Origin: Rohdeia sp041398665
GTDB lineage: Bacteria > Planctomycetota > UBA1135 > GCA-002686595
DNA length: 64,000 nt
Assembly (NCBI GenBank): GCA_041398665.1
Contig: JAWKUH010000017.1
Location: 56,076-120,075, forward strand
Direction of reading: 5' to 3'
Both the position numbers and the translations under genes were made by a program. Numbering within the stretch: position 1 is the first letter of the stretch; every line of letters starts with the position of its first letter. The notes under the pieces were generated by a model. The model had not been told where the DNA came from. It searched no databases and worked only from the letters and a program-made list of their open reading frames with translations. Positions 54,535 to 64,000 of this stretch are shown one piece after another.

Positions 54535-54781
54535 TGATCACTCCGGCCGTGGCATCGAGGGCGCTTCGATCACTTCTGGTCCTGGGCAAACGAACCAGGT
54601 TCGGTTGGTCCAGGTCTCGCGTCGGCGGTGATCACCTGCTGCGTCGGCCCGCACCGAGGCTGATCAGTTTCGGTCCTGGGCAAACGAACCAGGTTCAGTT
54701 GGGCGCGCCGGTGATCACTCGCGACGTCGGCCGACTTCGAGGCTGATCAGTTTCGGTCCTGGGCAGACGAACCAGGTTCGG
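54535..54781. repeat. Three-copy tandem array with TGATCAC and GAACCAGGTTC
   Basis: Units start with TGATCAC at 54535, 54629 and 54712 (steps 94 and 83 bp). Each contains GGTCCTGGGCA-ACGAACCAGG-TTC, with GAACCAGGTTC at 54592-54602, 54686-54696 and 54769-54779; the second and third also share GAGGCTGATCAGTTTCGG. The last unit runs into the stop codon of the VIT/VWA gene. The array is upstream of the minus-strand mutarotase. Confidence 0.8.
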
Positions 54782-56911
54782 TCAGCGCACCAGCACGACC
54801 TCGCCTCCGACTTCGATCAGGAGCTCCCCGGACAGCGCGACACAGGCGGCTCGGCCTTCGGCGGCGAGCGTTCCCACGAGGTCCGCGAAGGCGTCGGTGT
54901 CTCGGGCGACGACGCGCGCGGGTTCGGGGAGGCCCGCCTCGATCAGGCGGCCGTCGATCCAGCGCGGCGCGCCTTCCTCACCGGCCGGACGACGCACGTA
55001 GGCGCGGTCGCCGAGCGCCTGCACCGCGCTCACCTGCACGCGCGAGCCGTCGAGCGCGACCATGTCGTTCGCGAGGTTCTGGCAGGACGCGCTGGCGCGC
55101 GAGCCCCAGTTCATGCCCTGCGCGACCTGCGACACACCGCTGCGCGTGTCGACCGCGTTCGTGCGGCAGTTCTCCTCGTTCTGCGCGACGAGCGCACCCC
55201 AGTCGCCGAGGTCGGTGCCCTCGAGCACCAGGAACGCGCTGTACTCCGACAGCACGCCGAAGCGCGTCGACAGCCGCAGGATCTCGTCGGAGAGCTCGGT
55301 CAGCTTGCCGCTCGCGACGAGCTCCGGATCGGCGTCGCGCACCTGCTCGGTGAGGTGCGCGATGCGCCGCGTCGCCCACAGTCGCGGTACGAACTCGTGG
55401 TTCCGCCGGAACGCGCGCTCGCCGAAGGTGAAGCGGTACGCGACGGGGCCGCTCGCCGCCGTACCGCGCACCTCGACCTGCAACGGACCGTCGCCGCGCA
55501 ACCTCGACGCGATCGTGAGCGCGTCGCCCGCGAACAGGTCGGGCAGTCGCGCGGGGTACGCGTCGACGAGCCGCGACGTGTCGGGACATCCGGCCTCGTC
55601 CAGCACGACGACCTCGACGTCCGAGAGCCGCGGACCCTCGAGATCCGCGAAGACCTCGGTCATCGCGACCTCCGTGCTCTGGCCGGGGCGCACGTAGTGG
55701 CTCGCACCGTTGCTCCTCGACGCGAGTCCGTCGAGCAGCGGCGCGTTCACGTCGTAGCCGATGCCGAGCGCGAAGATGCGCGTCGGAAGGAGCGAGTCGA
55801 GCGTGGCGAGCCCGCGGATCGCCGCCTCGCTCGTCTCCCCCACCGTCGGCAGTCCGTCGGTCAGCGCGAGCACGAGCGGCAGGCGCGCGGGCGGATCCGG
55901 CATATAGTCCTTGACCTCGACCTGGATCGAGAGAGCCGCGAGCGTGCACTGGTTCAGCGCGGTGTGCAGCGCGTCGTGGAAGTTCGTGCCGCCGCCCGCC
56001 TGCAGGCCGGCGATGTACGCACGCGCCTCCTCGCGCGACTGTGCGTCGACCTCGCGCAAGCCGAACCAGAGCTGGCTGACGGTATCCGAGTAGTCGACGA
56101 CATTGAAGCGCTCGCCGTCGCGCAGCCCGGCGACGACGGCCAGCGCCCCGGCGCGGGCCTGCTCGATCTTCTCGCCGCGCATCGAACCCGAACGGTCGAA
56201 CACGACGACGACGTCGCGCTGCATCACCACGGCGCTCTCCGCGGGAGGAGGCGCGAAGCGCAGCAACGCGAAGCGACCCTCGTCGCCGGCGGACGCCGTG
56301 AACAGGCTCGCCGCTCCCCTCTGTTCGGCCGGTCGGAGGTAGAGCTCGAAGCTTCCGGGCTGCACGCCTGCACTCGGGTCGAGCGTGATGATGCGGTTCG
56401 GGATCGAAGAGCGCATCCCCGGCGCCACCTCGACGCCGTGCGTCGGGCTGAACACGTCCATGCCCTTCTGCCACTCCCACGACGCGACGTCGACGCGCAC
56501 GTCGAACGGCACGTTGCGATCGAGCAGCGTCGAGCGCGGCAGCACGTAGCGCATCGCGCCGCTCGAACTCGTCTCCAGCGCGTGCTCGTACACCACGCGC
56601 ACCTGGAACCCGTCGCCGACCGGCACCGGGAACACGCTCGTGCGCACGCTGTCCCAGCCGACGAACTCGAGCAACGCGGGATCGAGCGCCTTGCGCACGA
56701 GCGCCTCGTACTCGAGCTTCGCCTGCTCGATCGGTTTCAGCCCTCCCTCGGGCTCGGCGGCCTCGCCCGTGAAGGCGAGCGACGTGACGGCGGCACCCGT
56801 GGGCAGCGGGAGCACGAACTCGACGGGCTGCGGGCGCCCCGTTCGGTTCGCGAGATCGAACGTGAGTTCGGTGTGCGCGACCCAGTCGTGGACGGAGACG
56901 TCCGCGTGCAT
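54782..56911 (-). CDS. VIT and von Willebrand A domain protein (N-terminus frameshifted)
   Basis: 709 residues in the open frame. First a VIT domain (MHADVSVHDWVAHTELTFDL, LPLPTGAAVTSLAF, EYEALVRKALDPALLEFVGW), then a VWA domain with a MIDAS motif DRSGSMRGEKIEQAR and ALTDGLP, then a C-terminal domain with many helices. Proteins of this build are secreted or outer-membrane anchored and common in Planctomycetes and Myxobacteria; they bind proteins via a metal ion. The true start is probably ATG 57074: a signal-like VSLVLVLALGLQSAPPGG and then LPSRRTQVVVELGNDVRAAT can be read upstream, but in shifted frames (two shifts near 57050 and 57005). It is followed by the repeat array. Confidence 0.82.
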   Translation of the reverse strand: MHADVSVHDWVAHTELTFDLANRTGRPQPVEFVLPLPTGAAVTSLAFTGEAAEPEGGLKPIEQAKLEYEALVRKALDPALLEFVGWDSVRTSVFPVPVGDGFQVRVVYEHALETSSSGAMRYVLPRSTLLDRNVPFDVRVDVASWEWQKGMDVFSPTHGVEVAPGMRSSIPNRIITLDPSAGVQPGSFELYLRPAEQRGAASLFTASAGDEGRFALLRFAPPPAESAVVMQRDVVVVFDRSGSMRGEKIEQARAGALAVVAGLRDGERFNVVDYSDTVSQLWFGLREVDAQSREEARAYIAGLQAGGGTNFHDALHTALNQCTLAALSIQVEVKDYMPDPPARLPLVLALTDGLPTVGETSEAAIRGLATLDSLLPTRIFALGIGYDVNAPLLDGLASRSNGASHYVRPGQSTEVAMTEVFADLEGPRLSDVEVVVLDEAGCPDTSRLVDAYPARLPDLFAGDALTIASRLRGDGPLQVEVRGTAASGPVAYRFTFGERAFRRNHEFVPRLWATRRIAHLTEQVRDADPELVASGKLTELSDEILRLSTRFGVLSEYSAFLVLEGTDLGDWGALVAQNEENCRTNAVDTRSGVSQVAQGMNWGSRASASCQNLANDMVALDGSRVQVSAVQALGDRAYVRRPAGEEGAPRWIDGRLIEAGLPEPARVVARDTDAFADLVGTLAAEGRAACVALSGELLIEVGGEVVLVR

Positions 56912-57227
56912 GCCGGTGACGACGACGCCGTCGGTCGCGGCGCGGACGTCGTTGCCGAGCTCGACGACGACCTGCGTGCGCCGCGACGGCAGCGCCGCGC
57001 CTTTCGCGACGCGCCGCCCGGCGGTGCGGACTGCAGGCCGAGAGCGAGCACGAGAACGAGAGAGACACGGACATCGAGACCCTGCTCAGAAAGGAACAGG
57101 AGGCCGAAAGGCAAGCGCCGTGCCGCCGGGACGGACCCGCGCGCGAAGCCGCGCGAGCACTCGCGTGCCCGCATGCCGTACGTCGCCGTGCACGCGCCGT
57201 ATCCCGCCGCGCACGGCCTCGCTCGAG

Positions 57228-58546
<1,319 letters not shown>

Positions 58547-58550
<4 letters not shown>

Positions 58551-60283
58551 GCCGCGTCCTCCGGCCGGAAGGTGACCGCCGCGCTCGCGCCGCGCGCTCC
58601 GTCGGCGCGCGCGCCGAGCTCGAGCCGCGCGCCGAGCAGCTTCGCGATGCGCTTCGCGATGGAGAGTCCGAGACCGTAGCCCTCGGTCGAACGTCCCGCC
58701 TTCTCGAAGGGCTCGCCGACGGCGCCGGCCGCCGCGTCGGGGAAGCCGGGACCGCCGTCGACGACGCGCAGCGCGCCGGGCTCGACCTCGATCGTCACCG
58801 TCCCGCCGTTCGGCGAGAACTGCAGGGCGTTCTGCACGAGGTTCGCGAGCACGCGCTGCACGAGCGCGGCGTCGGTGCGGACGCGCACGCCGTCGCCGAG
58901 GACCTCGAGTCGCACGCCCTTGCGCTCGAACGCCGCCTCGAAGCCGCGCGCGACGCGGCGCGCGACGCTCGCGAGTTCGACCGGTTCGCGTTCGGGCGAC
59001 GCGGCGCCGGCCTCGAGCCGCGCGAGTCGCAGCAGGTCCTGCACGATGTCGGACAGCCCCTCGAGGTCGCCCGCGACGCGGCGCAGCGAACGCTCCTGCG
59101 CCGGGCTCAGCTCACCGTTCACGCCGTCGAGCAGGTTCGCGATCGTGAGGCGGAGCGAGGTGAGCGGCGTCCGCAGCTCGTGACTGACGGTGAACACGAA
59201 GTCGCTCTTCGCGCGGTCGAGTTGTTCGAGCGCGCCGGCCATCTCGTCGAACGCGCGGCCGAGGCGCCCGATCTCGTCGTTCCCGCGCCGGCCCGTGCGG
59301 ACCGACAGGTCGCCCTCGGCGAGCTCCATCGCGCGCGCTTCGAGCGCCTCGACGGGGCGCGTGATACGGAGGGAGAGCGCGACGGAGAGCACGACGGCGA
59401 GCACGGCCGCGATGCCCGTCGCCCACAGCGTGCGCGCGCGCAGACGGGCGAGCGGCGCGTGCACGACGCTCGCCGGTTCGCCGACGGCGACCGACCACTC
59501 GCCGCCGCGCAACGGCTCCTGCCGCACGATCCAACCCGCACGTGACGCGCCGCCGCGGCGTGCGAACGTGTCGACGAGCACGTCGCCGAGCGCGTCGCGC
59601 ACCTCGAGCCCGTAGCGGTCGCCCGCGAGCGCCTCGAGCAGGTCCGCGAGCCCGTCCGTCTCGACGTCGCCGACGAGCGCACCGGCGACGTCGTCCGCGA
59701 GCTTCATCGGCACCGACATCGACAGCGTGCGGCGCCCCGCGTTCTGCTCGAAGTTCGACCCGATCCAGGGTCGCGCGTCGTTGAGTGGTTGCTGCACGAC
59801 CTCGCTCCGACCGCGCGCCTGGAGTCGTTCGTCGTCGACGGGCGGCGCCTGTCCCGGGAGATCGAGCCGACCGACCAGCATCGGTGCGACCGAACCGTCG
59901 TCCTCGAGGTCGCAGTAGACCTGCAGCTCCTGGAACGGCGCGGCCTGCGAGTTCTGCGACTGGGTCATCGCGTTGCGCAGGTGCCAGTCGATCGTGTTCG
60001 TCTGCGCCGCGTTGGTGTGGCGCTCCTCCTCGAGCCCCTGGTCGAGCGCGATCGCGAGGTCCGACAGCCCGGACTGCACGCCCTCGAGCCACACGTCGAC
60101 GAGCGCCTCGGCGTTGCGCGCGACCTCGAGGTGGCGCCGGCGCGCCTCGTCCTCGAGCTGCCGCGCGAGCCGCGCGTCGGTGGCGAGCCCGAGCCCGACG
60201 ATCGGCGCGACGCTCGCGACGACGAAGGCGAGCGCGACCCTGACGACGAGCCGCGAACGCAGCGGGACGCGCGTGGGAGGCAT
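58547..60283 (-). CDS. Sensor histidine kinase
   Basis: A 578-residue membrane kinase. First helix about 14-33, a periplasmic sensor region of about 235 residues (cache-like, with SMSVPMKLADDVAGALVGDV), a second helix (LWATGIAAVLAVVLSVALSL), a HAMP domain, the HisKA box VSHELRTPLTS and an HATPase domain with NLVQNALQFSPNGG, GGPGF and GYGLGLSIAKR. It phosphorylates the overlapping NtrC-type regulator. Two ATGs are adjacent; I prefer the second (60283), 6 nt after TAGACT, which fits the leaderless pattern. The signal sensed is unknown. Confidence 0.94.
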
Positions 60284-60289
60284 CATCGC

Positions 60290-60295
60290 AGTCTA
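60290..60295 (-). promoter_or_regulatory. Predicted leaderless -10 element of the kinase/regulator operon
   Basis: TAGACT on the minus strand, 6 nt before ATG 60283 (3 nt before ATG 60286). Confidence 0.35.
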
Positions 60296-60393
60296 GCGGG
60301 GCAAGGGGTGTGCCCCCTGCCGTCCGCCTCCGCACCTCCGCGGCCGTGGTCCCCGCGTTTGCACCGTATCCCGGGGGATACGGCCGCGACACG

Positions 60394-62310
60394 TCACGGA
60401 ACGGTGCGCACACCGATCACGATCGTCCCGCCCTCGCACAACAGCACGCCCTCGACCGGCTCGAAGGCGAAGCCCTCGACGACGGGGAACGTGAGGTCGA
60501 CGGCCTCCTCCGTCGGTTCGTAGGACCAGCGCGCGGTCGAGTCGCCGGCCTCGTTCGTGGAGGTGGACCTCTTCCTGATCGGCGAGTGCCCGGTCGCGGT
60601 CCCGCGGACGCGGATGTCGTTCCAGAAGTTCGGCGGGAGCATGACGTCGTCGCCGGTCGCGACGTCGCGCGCCACGACGTCGACGTGCTCCAGCGCGACG
60701 TTCTCGATGCGGACCGTCGTGTCGCCGCCGTCCACGACGAACTTCTCGCTCCGGACCAAGCCGTCGGGATTCACGGACGCGGAGATCTCGTACGTCCCCG
60801 CTGCGAGGAGGATCTCGCACGGCGGGAAGCACACGTCGGCGACCTCGAACGTCACGGACTCGGCGGGCCTCGCCGTCGAGCGCGACGCGTACAAGACGAG
60901 CGGAAGGGCATCGGGCGGTGCGGGCTCGGTGAGTTCGACGCGCACGCGACCGAACGGGACGAGCGGAACCTCGACGGCGGCGTCTCTCCCGGGATGCACG
61001 ACGACCTCCGCCGTCGCGCCGAAGGGGTCGAGCGAGACGCGGTAGGTCCCGGGTTCCGCTCCGTGCAGGGTCAGCGTCGCGCAGGTACCGCTCGGGTCGA
61101 GCACGAGATCGGTGCGCTGGAGACGTCGAACGAGTCTCCACGGGTTCCGTGCGCCCTCCTCGCGCAGCTCGAAGCGCACACCGAACTTCACACGAGCGCC
61201 GAACGGGTCGAGCCCGCGCGGGTCGAACGGGATCGTGACGACGAGCTCGGAACCGGCCGCGCGGTCGCCGGTCGACGAGAGGTCGACCGTGGACTCGACT
61301 CCGGCGACGAGCTCGACGTCGGCGAGGCGCGAGAGCACGCGCCCGGCTCCGTCCGCGATCCAGACCCGGCACGGCCGCGGGACGAGGTGGTCGATCAGGA
61401 TCTCGTTCCGCGCGTCGATCGCGAAACTCGCGAGGGGTGTGCGCTCGCCCTGCGACTCCACGACCAGTCGGTCGTTCGCGCGCGGGTCACGGTCGTGCAT
61501 GACGCGCAGTCGCGACGCGGTAGCTGCGTACACCTGGACGAAGCTCGTCCGCGGCGAGAGTTTCGCCGCGAACTCGCGCCGGAACGGCGCCCGGACGCGC
61601 AGGGAGACCGGCGCGCGGCACTCCGGGAGCACGACCGGGAGCTCGACCGAACACGCCCGCGCGACCTCCGGGTTCGTCCCGCCCTGGAACGGATCGGCGG
61701 ACTCCGCGCCGAGGTCGCGCCCGAGCGCGACGTCGACCGGGACGCGGTCCGCCTCGTCGACGTCCTCGCGCCACACGAGGCGTGCTCCGGAGATCAAGCG
61801 GACGAGGATGCGGTACGTGCAGCCGTCCTGCGGCGGGTCGAGCGGCTCGACGGCGACGATCTCGGCCGCGAAGGGACCGACGTCGGCGCCGGTCACCAGC
61901 TCGGGCGCGAAGCGGTCCATCCGGCAACGCGAACCCTCGAACGGGAACAGGCTCGTCGTCCTCGCATCCGCGTGCAGGACGCGGAGGCGACCGCCCGGGA
62001 CCTCGTCGAACCAGGGTGTCGGTTCGAGATCGACGCGGACGAAGCGACGTTCCGACGGCGCAGGCGACGGTGCCGGAGGTGCGGCGACGACCTCGCGACG
62101 CTCCACGACCTCCGCGCCGGCCTCGCGCGCGAGGTCGACGCCGTCCGACGACTCGGTCGCGAGGTCCGCGCGGCGCTCGCCGACGTCGACCTCGGGTCCA
62201 CCGCTCCCGACGTCCCGGTCGCCGTCGCCGAACACCGCGAACACGACGACGAGCGCGGCGCCCGCGAACGCGAGCCCGAGGGGCCAACGGCTGCGACGGG
62301 GATCGTGCAC
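60394..62310 (-). CDS. Membrane-anchored beta-rich protein of unknown function (paralogue 1)
   Basis: A 638-residue protein: short basic start, one membrane helix (PLGLAFAGAALVVVFAVFG), a linker with many Glu/Ala/Pro, then several beta-sandwich-like segments. Phrases VPVDVALGRDLG, SRLRVMHDRDP, FGATAEVVVHPGRDAAVEVP and FGRVRVELTEPAPP line up with similar phrases in the next protein upstream, so the two are tandem paralogues. No family recognised; the strands resemble carboxypeptidase-regulatory modules. GTG 62310 follows a GGAG site by about 10 nt and lies 14 bp after the upstream stop. Function unknown. Confidence 0.65.
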   Translation of the reverse strand: MHDPRRSRWPLGLAFAGAALVVVFAVFGDGDRDVGSGGPEVDVGERRADLATESSDGVDLAREAGAEVVERREVVAAPPAPSPAPSERRFVRVDLEPTPWFDEVPGGRLRVLHADARTTSLFPFEGSRCRMDRFAPELVTGADVGPFAAEIVAVEPLDPPQDGCTYRILVRLISGARLVWREDVDEADRVPVDVALGRDLGAESADPFQGGTNPEVARACSVELPVVLPECRAPVSLRVRAPFRREFAAKLSPRTSFVQVYAATASRLRVMHDRDPRANDRLVVESQGERTPLASFAIDARNEILIDHLVPRPCRVWIADGAGRVLSRLADVELVAGVESTVDLSSTGDRAAGSELVVTIPFDPRGLDPFGARVKFGVRFELREEGARNPWRLVRRLQRTDLVLDPSGTCATLTLHGAEPGTYRVSLDPFGATAEVVVHPGRDAAVEVPLVPFGRVRVELTEPAPPDALPLVLYASRSTARPAESVTFEVADVCFPPCEILLAAGTYEISASVNPDGLVRSEKFVVDGGDTTVRIENVALEHVDVVARDVATGDDVMLPPNFWNDIRVRGTATGHSPIRKRSTSTNEAGDSTARWSYEPTEEAVDLTFPVVEGFAFEPVEGVLLCEGGTIVIGVRTVP

Positions 62311-62324
62311 CTGCGATCGCGCTC

Positions 62325-64000
62325 CTACTTCGGGTGGGCGCGCAGCTCGACCGTCGAGCCGTCGAGCAACACCTGCGGCTCGACCTCTTCCACCGTCCAG
62401 AAGGGGTTCTCGGGCACCTCGACCCGCACGGGACCGTTCACCTCGTCGAACGTCCAGGTGATGCCGTGGTAGGAGTCGCCGGAGCCGCGGAAGGACGTCG
62501 TCGCGAGCACGCGTTCGCCGGTCTCGACGTCGATGGCGGCGACGCCGACCCAGAAGTCGAGGCCGAAGCCGACGGGTTCGCCGGTCGTCGCGTCGACGGC
62601 GACGACGCGCACCTCGAGCTGGTGCTTGACGCGCAGGTGGACGACCGTGGTGACGCCCGGCTCGACGACGAACGGGTCGCTCACGAGGCCCGGGAACTCG
62701 ACCCCGCCGAACGTCGGCGTCGAGGCGACGTAGGTGTCGCAGACGACGGGGTACCCGGAGTCGGTCGAGTCCTTCGTCATGCGGATGCTGACGAAGCGAC
62801 GCGCCGCGCGATCCTCCTCGGTGGTGGTGAGGGTCGCGAAGGAGAACGGCCCTTCGTAGTCGGGCGGGATCTCGAGACGCACGAACCCGATGCGGTCGAG
62901 CGGGACGTCGACGTCGAGCACCTCGCCGGCGACCACGTCGACCTCCTCGAAGGCGCCGAACGGCTCGACCTGGACGCGGTGCCGCACGGGCTCGAGACCG
63001 AGCACGGTGTAGACGACGGCGTCGTCCTCGCGTGCGTCGCGCTCGAGGTCCGCGAGGTAGTCCCAGGGGTAGTCCGCGCCCTCCCCCGCCGAGCGCTGCA
63101 AACCGACCTCGAGCCCCGTGTTCGCGAGGGCGAGCACCTCCGGCGTCGCGCGCACGACGATGCGCAGCCCGCCGAGCCCGACCAGGTCCGACGCCGCGCG
63201 CAGGTCGATCTCCGTCAGCTCGCCGGCCGGCAGCTCGACCCGCGCGATGCGCGAGGTCGGACGGTCGTCCGTACGTTCGATCCACACGCGCGTCGACGCG
63301 GCGGCGAGCTCGTCGACGACGACCGGATCGGCACTCGTGATCGCGACCTTCTTCACGTCGCCCTTGGGGAAGGTCTGCGTCACGACGAACGACGTCGGCT
63401 CGGTCGGTCCGTCGTGCAGCACGCGGATCGACGCCGCGCTCGTGAGGACGACCTCGACGCGGTGCGCGTCCGGTGCGACGAGGAGCGAACGCCACTCCTT
63501 GCCGTCCGCTCCGACCCAGACCGACTTCTCCACGTTCGCTCGCGGCAGCACGAGCGGCAGCTCCAGCCCCTCGCGCACGCCGGCGAGTCCGAAGTCGCTC
63601 CCCCACGAGTAGCGCTCGCGTGACGGCGGGACGACCGATCCGCCGAACGCGACGTCGACGGGTCCGCGCGCCTCGAACGGCACGGAATCGGCCCACACGA
63701 GGCTCGCACCGTCCTCGATCGCGACGCGCAACAGGAAGCGCGGCGCGCGCGCCGGCGCACCCTCCACCGACACGGGTTCGGCGTCCTCCGGGAACGTGAG
63801 TTCGACGGGCCTCGCGACGAGACCGGCGACGGAGATCTGCGAGAACTCGTCGAGCGAGTGCGGGAGCACGGGGAGCTCGACCGCGTGCTCCCAGACCTCG
63901 AACTCGACCGGCGCGGCTCCGTCCTGCGACCACCGGCCGCTGCCGAGCCACTGGCGGTCGATCCACGGGCACGGCTCGACGGCGACGAGGCCGAGCACGG
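62325..64000 (-). CDS. Beta-rich protein of unknown function (paralogue 2, 5' partial)
   Basis: At least 558 residues; the frame runs off the right edge, so the N-terminus (probably an anchor or signal) is missing. Phrases GPVDVAFGGSV, ASIRVLHDGPTEP, FGAFEEVDVVAGEVLDVDVP and IGFVRLEIPPDYEG correspond in order to those of the 60394-62310 protein. The C-terminal part TGEPVGFGLDFWVGVAAIDV looks like a carboxypeptidase-regulatory-like module. It heads a two-gene operon. Function unknown. Confidence 0.65.
   Translation of the reverse strand, partial: VLGLVAVEPCPWIDRQWLGSGRWSQDGAAPVEFEVWEHAVELPVLPHSLDEFSQISVAGLVARPVELTFPEDAEPVSVEGAPARAPRFLLRVAIEDGASLVWADSVPFEARGPVDVAFGGSVVPPSRERYSWGSDFGLAGVREGLELPLVLPRANVEKSVWVGADGKEWRSLLVAPDAHRVEVVLTSAASIRVLHDGPTEPTSFVVTQTFPKGDVKKVAITSADPVVVDELAAASTRVWIERTDDRPTSRIARVELPAGELTEIDLRAASDLVGLGGLRIVVRATPEVLALANTGLEVGLQRSAGEGADYPWDYLADLERDAREDDAVVYTVLGLEPVRHRVQVEPFGAFEEVDVVAGEVLDVDVPLDRIGFVRLEIPPDYEGPFSFATLTTTEEDRAARRFVSIRMTKDSTDSGYPVVCDTYVASTPTFGGVEFPGLVSDPFVVEPGVTTVVHLRVKHQLEVRVVAVDATTGEPVGFGLDFWVGVAAIDVETGERVLATTSFRGSGDSYHGITWTFDEVNGPVRVEVPENPFWTVEEVEPQVLLDGSTVELRAHPK

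Noticed and set aside
54535..54781. CRISPR array
   Set aside because: Only three units, repeats and spacers are not separated into constant and unique parts, and no cas genes are near.

Overview
The window is about 70% GC, densely packed, and carries no tRNA, rRNA, insertion sequence, phage or CRISPR array that I could find. The gene content looks like an aerobic, Gram-negative-type environmental bacterium, most like the Planctomycetota. Reasons are the many secreted or lipid-anchored proteins of unknown role, FG-GAP and Asp-box repeat proteins, a di-heme peroxidase-like protein, a VIT/VWA protein, a deoxyhypusine-synthase-like enzyme, and an oxygen-dependent HemF. This placement is inferred from family content only; Acidobacteriota, Gemmatimonadota or Myxococcota are not excluded.

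Layout. 0-2.4 kb: the 3' part of an RND efflux permease fused in frame to a TolC-like lipoprotein. 3.1-5.2 kb (minus): a coupled ATP-grasp ligase / HExxH peptidase pair, divergent from a heterodimeric ABC exporter (5.3-9.0 kb), which is followed by a DHS-like enzyme. 10.9-19.1 kb: repeat lipoproteins, hemF and a sialidase-like secreted protein. 19.2-22.4 kb: fused 2-oxoacid dehydrogenase E1 overlapping an acyltransferase. 22.5-24.7 kb: secreted reprolysin-type protease behind a structured leader. 24.9-27.1 kb (minus): cytidine deaminase, DUF669-like protein, M19 dipeptidase. 27.3-29.9 kb: receiver protein, groES, groEL. 30.1-31.6 kb: M32 carboxypeptidase. 31.8-36.7 kb: secreted proteins. 37-43.8 kb (minus): recN, manA, RsuA/RluB-family synthase and two M16 peptidases, the last three genes overlapping or closely spaced. 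44-48.9 kb: small secreted proteins, an RluA-family synthase, rsmD and pdxJ. 49-54.4 kb: SDR enzyme plus a ribose-type sugar ABC transporter and a lipoprotein mutarotase. 54.8-64 kb (minus): VIT/VWA protein, NtrC-type two-component pair, two paralogous anchored proteins.

Three patterns cut across the genes. (1) About ten genes have a TANNNT hexamer 3-16 nt (mostly 6-10 nt) before the start codon and no Shine-Dalgarno, which suggests leaderless transcripts. (2) The two longest tail-to-tail gaps hold three copies of a long hairpin element built from CACGAAG-type arms, and one of them also holds a CACAGAG-type inverted repeat; two other gaps hold clusters of the palindrome GAACCNGGTTC. (3) Frameshifts are concentrated in a few short tracts (36.1-36.7, 37.3-38.1, 51.69-52.05 and about 57.0 kb). 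Conserved protein sequence continues across the shifts, so base-level assembly errors are more likely than gene decay.
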